Under the pieces are notes generated by a model. That model was not told the origin of the DNA. It saw only the letters and a list, made by a program, of their open reading frames with translations, and made no database searches. The position numbers and the translations under genes were made by a program. From Reticulitermes speratus (taxonomy: Eukaryota > Arthropoda > Insecta > Blattodea > Rhinotermitidae), in NCBI GenBank assembly GCA_021186555.1, contig JAJKFL010000005.1, positions 44,077,635 through 44,141,634 on the forward strand: DNA of 64,000 nt, in the 5' to 3' direction. Below are positions 61,101 through 64,000 of the stretch, one piece after another (positions within the stretch are counted from its first letter, which is position 1; every line of letters begins with the position of its first letter).

Positions 61101-61639
61101 GCAACACCACAAGGAACAAATACGCAGGAAACACAACAAACCGAGTTGTCTTGGTGGATTACAGGACATCATTTCGTGTCTACGAGCTATAAGGTCAAAA
61201 ACTAAGGATGTTTTATAAGCTGATAGTTTAGTAATACAAAAGCGAGCCATTTCCCGAGGAAAGTCGTTGGCGGCTGACGATGTATCACCGCGCCCATTAG
61301 CTCGGCTTTGTCCGTTCGGAAGTAGCACTCTGCGAAAATCTTTCTTGGCCTGGACTGCGAAAGACAAACAACCTTGAAAAGAAATAAATGCTGTGTTCCG
61401 TACGCCAAATAACATTCAAATAACAATGATCTATTTCCGATGCTGTTCTCAAGGAATAGCTTCAAAAGGTGCCTGTTTCCTACCCCACGTCTGTTTGCAT
61501 GTAACAGCTCGAGAACCAATACACGAATTTTCATCAGATATAATATTGGTGGGTTTTACTGTAAACTGCACGTTCCAATTTTTGGTTAGAATAGGAATAA
61601 AATTTAAAAAAACTATACATGAAAGAGCTAAAAATATTG

Positions 61640-61872
61640 CCTCGCAGTTGTGAGGTACCCGGTTCAAATCTCTTCCCGAAGATCGGCTACCATAAGCTAA
61701 ACCTTTTCATGGCTTTACTCAGTACCTCCAGGCAAATACCGGACACTAATCCAAATTCGATCACAGCCGCTTCATTCCAAGCAATTTTCAATGCATTCCT
61801 CATTAACCATCCTCTCATTTAACAGCATATATCATTAGCTACTCCCAACATCGGTAAATAAACCATACAAAA
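61640..61872 (+). mobile_element. SINE family E copy, plus strand
   Basis: Head GCCTCGCAGTTGTGAGGTAC with B box CCCGGTTCAAATCTC, middle CTCAGTACCTCCAGGCAAAT, CATTCCTCATTAACCATCCT, 3' end CATCGGTAAATAAACC. Confidence 0.7.
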
Positions 61873-61946
61873 TAACAGTGAATAATGTGTGAAGAAAAAA
61901 AGTACTCCAACTTCGCTCTTTCTCTCTTTAAACGAAGATTCAGACT

Positions 61947-62108
61947 CAGATCTGCGCTCTTTTGGGTCTAAGACGGACTGCTTGACCCTTGAAGATGGGA
62001 CCGATAAGTTGTCCCGAAACGTCGGTACGAAACTACCATTCTACGTTGCGTAAAATCCCAAAAGAGCGCAGATCTCCTTTACACCTCGGCGGAAACCTGA
62101 AATCACGC
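61947..62108. mobile_element. Foldback element family 1, copy with intact right terminus
   Basis: Right terminus reads CTCGGCGGAAACCTGAAATC, the inverse of the left terminus seen in other copies, whereas the left arm here is truncated to CAGATCTGCGCTCTTTTGGG. Flanked by AAGATTCAGACT (61935-61946) and AAGATTCAGTCT (62109-62120), 11 of 12 identical. Confidence 0.78.
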
Positions 62109-63579
62109 AAGATTCAGTCTGTGAAATTACACCACTACGGCAGCAGGCCTACTGCCAACACAACTCAAAGCCGTAGTGTGGTCGATACACATGAAAATCG
62201 TAAATGTTGTGACGGTATATAACTGAAGGATCGCCAGGCCAACCCACCACTATAACTGCGACATGCGTTTATCCTTCTGAAGCCTGATGTTATCTAATTT
62301 TAACAACTCAGTTCCTACCTCACAGCGAAAACATATGCACTTTATCCGCCCAAGTATCAGAGCAGGCACGCAGCCATAGTCTGCTAGGCGATCGTTTGAT
62401 TAAATACGACGGCTGCAAAAATACACAAAACGCTAAGTTTCTCACAACCATATGATAACCGATTATACGATCTTATCCAATCGAATGATTCTGTTTATAA
62501 ATCGCTGTCTTTAAGCCGTATTCACAATTCGTTTTGAAGAGTTTCGGGGGCCGCCAAAAAGAAAAATTCTGATGGTTCACATGTGGCCCATGGACCGCCA
62601 GTTTCATATGCCTCTCATCGAGTGATAATATGACGAGCGAATTACGGACTGGCAAAGATGCGTAAACAAAGCGGTCATGACTATTACTATTCAACATTTC
62701 CGTGAAGCGACATAGGGAAACCACCCAAAAAATCCGTGAAAACCCCGAACAATTCGAACGACACTTTCCTTTCAAGTTATCTGTCTAAAATTAGATGCGG
62801 TGGCTAAAACATCCACATCAGCCTGCTCTACTGACATTCTGTGTATGGTACCGCAGTGACGCATGCAAGAGCCCAAAACACGATAAAACTAGTAACAAAA
62901 TTGACATCTACAGTTCATGCACTTCTTTTATTTGTCATGTCCTTCTGTCCGTCTACAACTTCGAAAGACGCAGTGACTTTCGTGTGTATAAATTTCCCTG
63001 TTTATGATCGCATCCGTCTACACTGGTTTTCAGAAGCTCGGATGTTCTGAAAGGCCACAAACTGTCGCTTCCGTTAGCCTTACAGCAAATGAGTAGCTAT
63101 GTTGTAGCAACACAACACTGTTGAGAACAGACATCGGGTCGCGTTCCTTTGCATAATGCAGGCACATCGACCATGCCAAGTGGGTCACGACCCGGGTTTG
63201 ATATATAGGTATTAGCATCCTCAGCGTTGCTACTTCATACATGGCCTACTGACACATGTTCCTTGTATATACAAAGATGTACTTGCGTACTGTACAGACT
63301 GTATATTATTTAACAAGTTAGGAAAGGTACACAGGACGCGTTCGCTGTTATTGTCCTTGCAAGTTTTCCCTAATTTTAGCAACAGTCTGTTCCGCTATCC
63401 TCAACAGATTTGGGGTCGATCATGCTCGATTGTGATGTTTATATCGTCAACTGCTTCTTCTGATTCAGCTCGCACCTCACAGACAAAATGGTCTGTCTCA
63501 GTTGTTAGATTTATATCGTCGACTGTTCCTTCGGCCTAAGCTTGTACCTCACAAAGACCACAACAGGTCTTCATGTGGT

Positions 63580-63857
63580 GGCCAGGATAGCGTAGTCAGC
63601 ACAGAGACTCGCTATGGGCTGGACAGTCCGGGGTTCGGTCTCCGGTGGGGGCGAGATTTTCCCTGACCGTCTAGACCGGCCCCAAGGCCCACCAGCCTCC
63701 TGTACAATAGGTAGCGGGTCTCTTTCCGGAGGGGTACAGCGGCCAGGGGCGTTAACCACCCACCCCATCTAGAGCCGAGGTTAAAGAAATATTAGAGCTA
63801 TAACTCTACCCCCGTCTGGGCCTTCATGGCCCGTTATAGGGCAAAATTTACCTTTAA
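63580..63857 (+). mobile_element. SINE family A, full-length copy
   Basis: Head GGCCAGGATAGCGTAGTCAG with B box GGGGTTCGGTCTCC, typical body, tail TTTACCTTTA. Flanked by an identical 9-bp repeat GTCTTCATG at 63567-63575 and 63858-63866. Confidence 0.85.
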
Positions 63858-64000
63858 GTCTTCATGCAAATTATCTCTTATTTTGTCAGATTTTAACCAA
63901 ACTTGAATCTGGTTGGCGTATTTTAGTAAAACCTCCAATATAAAATTTCACGAAAATCTTTCCAGTGGGAGCCAAGGCGTTCCATAAGGACGGGCGGATA

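Larger units (their letters stand above)
54093..63566. other. Upstream side of sei; only repeats recognised
   Basis: Presumed 5' intron or upstream DNA of sei. Searched on the minus strand for the conserved first-exon reading (FLDTIIRKF) without success. Holds SINE E copies, a foldback and simple repeats. Confidence 0.45.

Noticed and set aside
1-64000. CRISPR arrays, bacterial operons or phage genes.
   Set aside because: No regularly spaced repeats, ribosome-binding-site spaced genes or long frames; the window is eukaryotic.

Overview
The window looks like non-coding-rich nuclear DNA of an insect, most likely a blattodean (cockroach or termite). It is AT-rich, has short exons split by introns of up to about 12 kb, and is packed with tRNA-derived SINEs whose consensus I associate from memory with cockroach and termite genomes. 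No bacterial-style operons, rRNA genes, functional tRNA genes or CRISPR arrays were seen.

The one recognisable host gene is on the minus strand: an ERG-type (Kv11, KCNH) voltage-gated potassium channel, the orthologue of Drosophila seizure (sei). Its N-terminal PAS (eag) domain is encoded at 51769-51999 and 39257-39403. The disordered linker to the membrane core is at 38699-38846, 38400-38559, 33167-33312 and 31405-31485. Four of the five junctions between these six exons join in frame; the join from 38400 to 33312 does not, so an exon is probably missing there. A further 399-bp exon (25746-26144) is either part of the cytosolic C terminus or a cassette in the linker. The exons for S1-S6, the pore and the cyclic-nucleotide-binding domain were not found anywhere in the window. 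The first exon lies beyond the right edge.

A second, previously unrecognised candidate gene is on the plus strand at 22589-23118: two exons joined in frame give a basic 79-residue protein, with a TATA-like box 350 bp upstream. A plus-strand open frame with a signal-peptide-like start (36891-37139) is a weaker candidate.

The rest is mobile DNA. At least five SINE families occur (called A to E here), many with target-site duplications of 8-13 bp; families A and D share a TTTACC-type 3' tail. There are six short foldback elements of one family, each flanked by 11-13 bp imperfect direct repeats, and a large 675-bp palindrome (4770-5444) flanked by a 12-bp direct repeat. Two non-autonomous hAT elements have 8-bp duplications, and a decayed mariner-like transposon has 19-bp terminal inverted repeats. 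Several dead non-LTR retrotransposon 3' ends are present (8482-8735, 18075-18280 inverted, 18395-19140, 20875-21335). Simple repeats and a 47-bp minisatellite complete the picture. Layout: 1-22 kb, repeats and unannotated DNA; 22-23 kb, small candidate gene; 25.7-52 kb, the sei locus with transposon-filled introns; 52-64 kb, the large 5' intron or upstream region of sei, again rich in SINEs and foldbacks.
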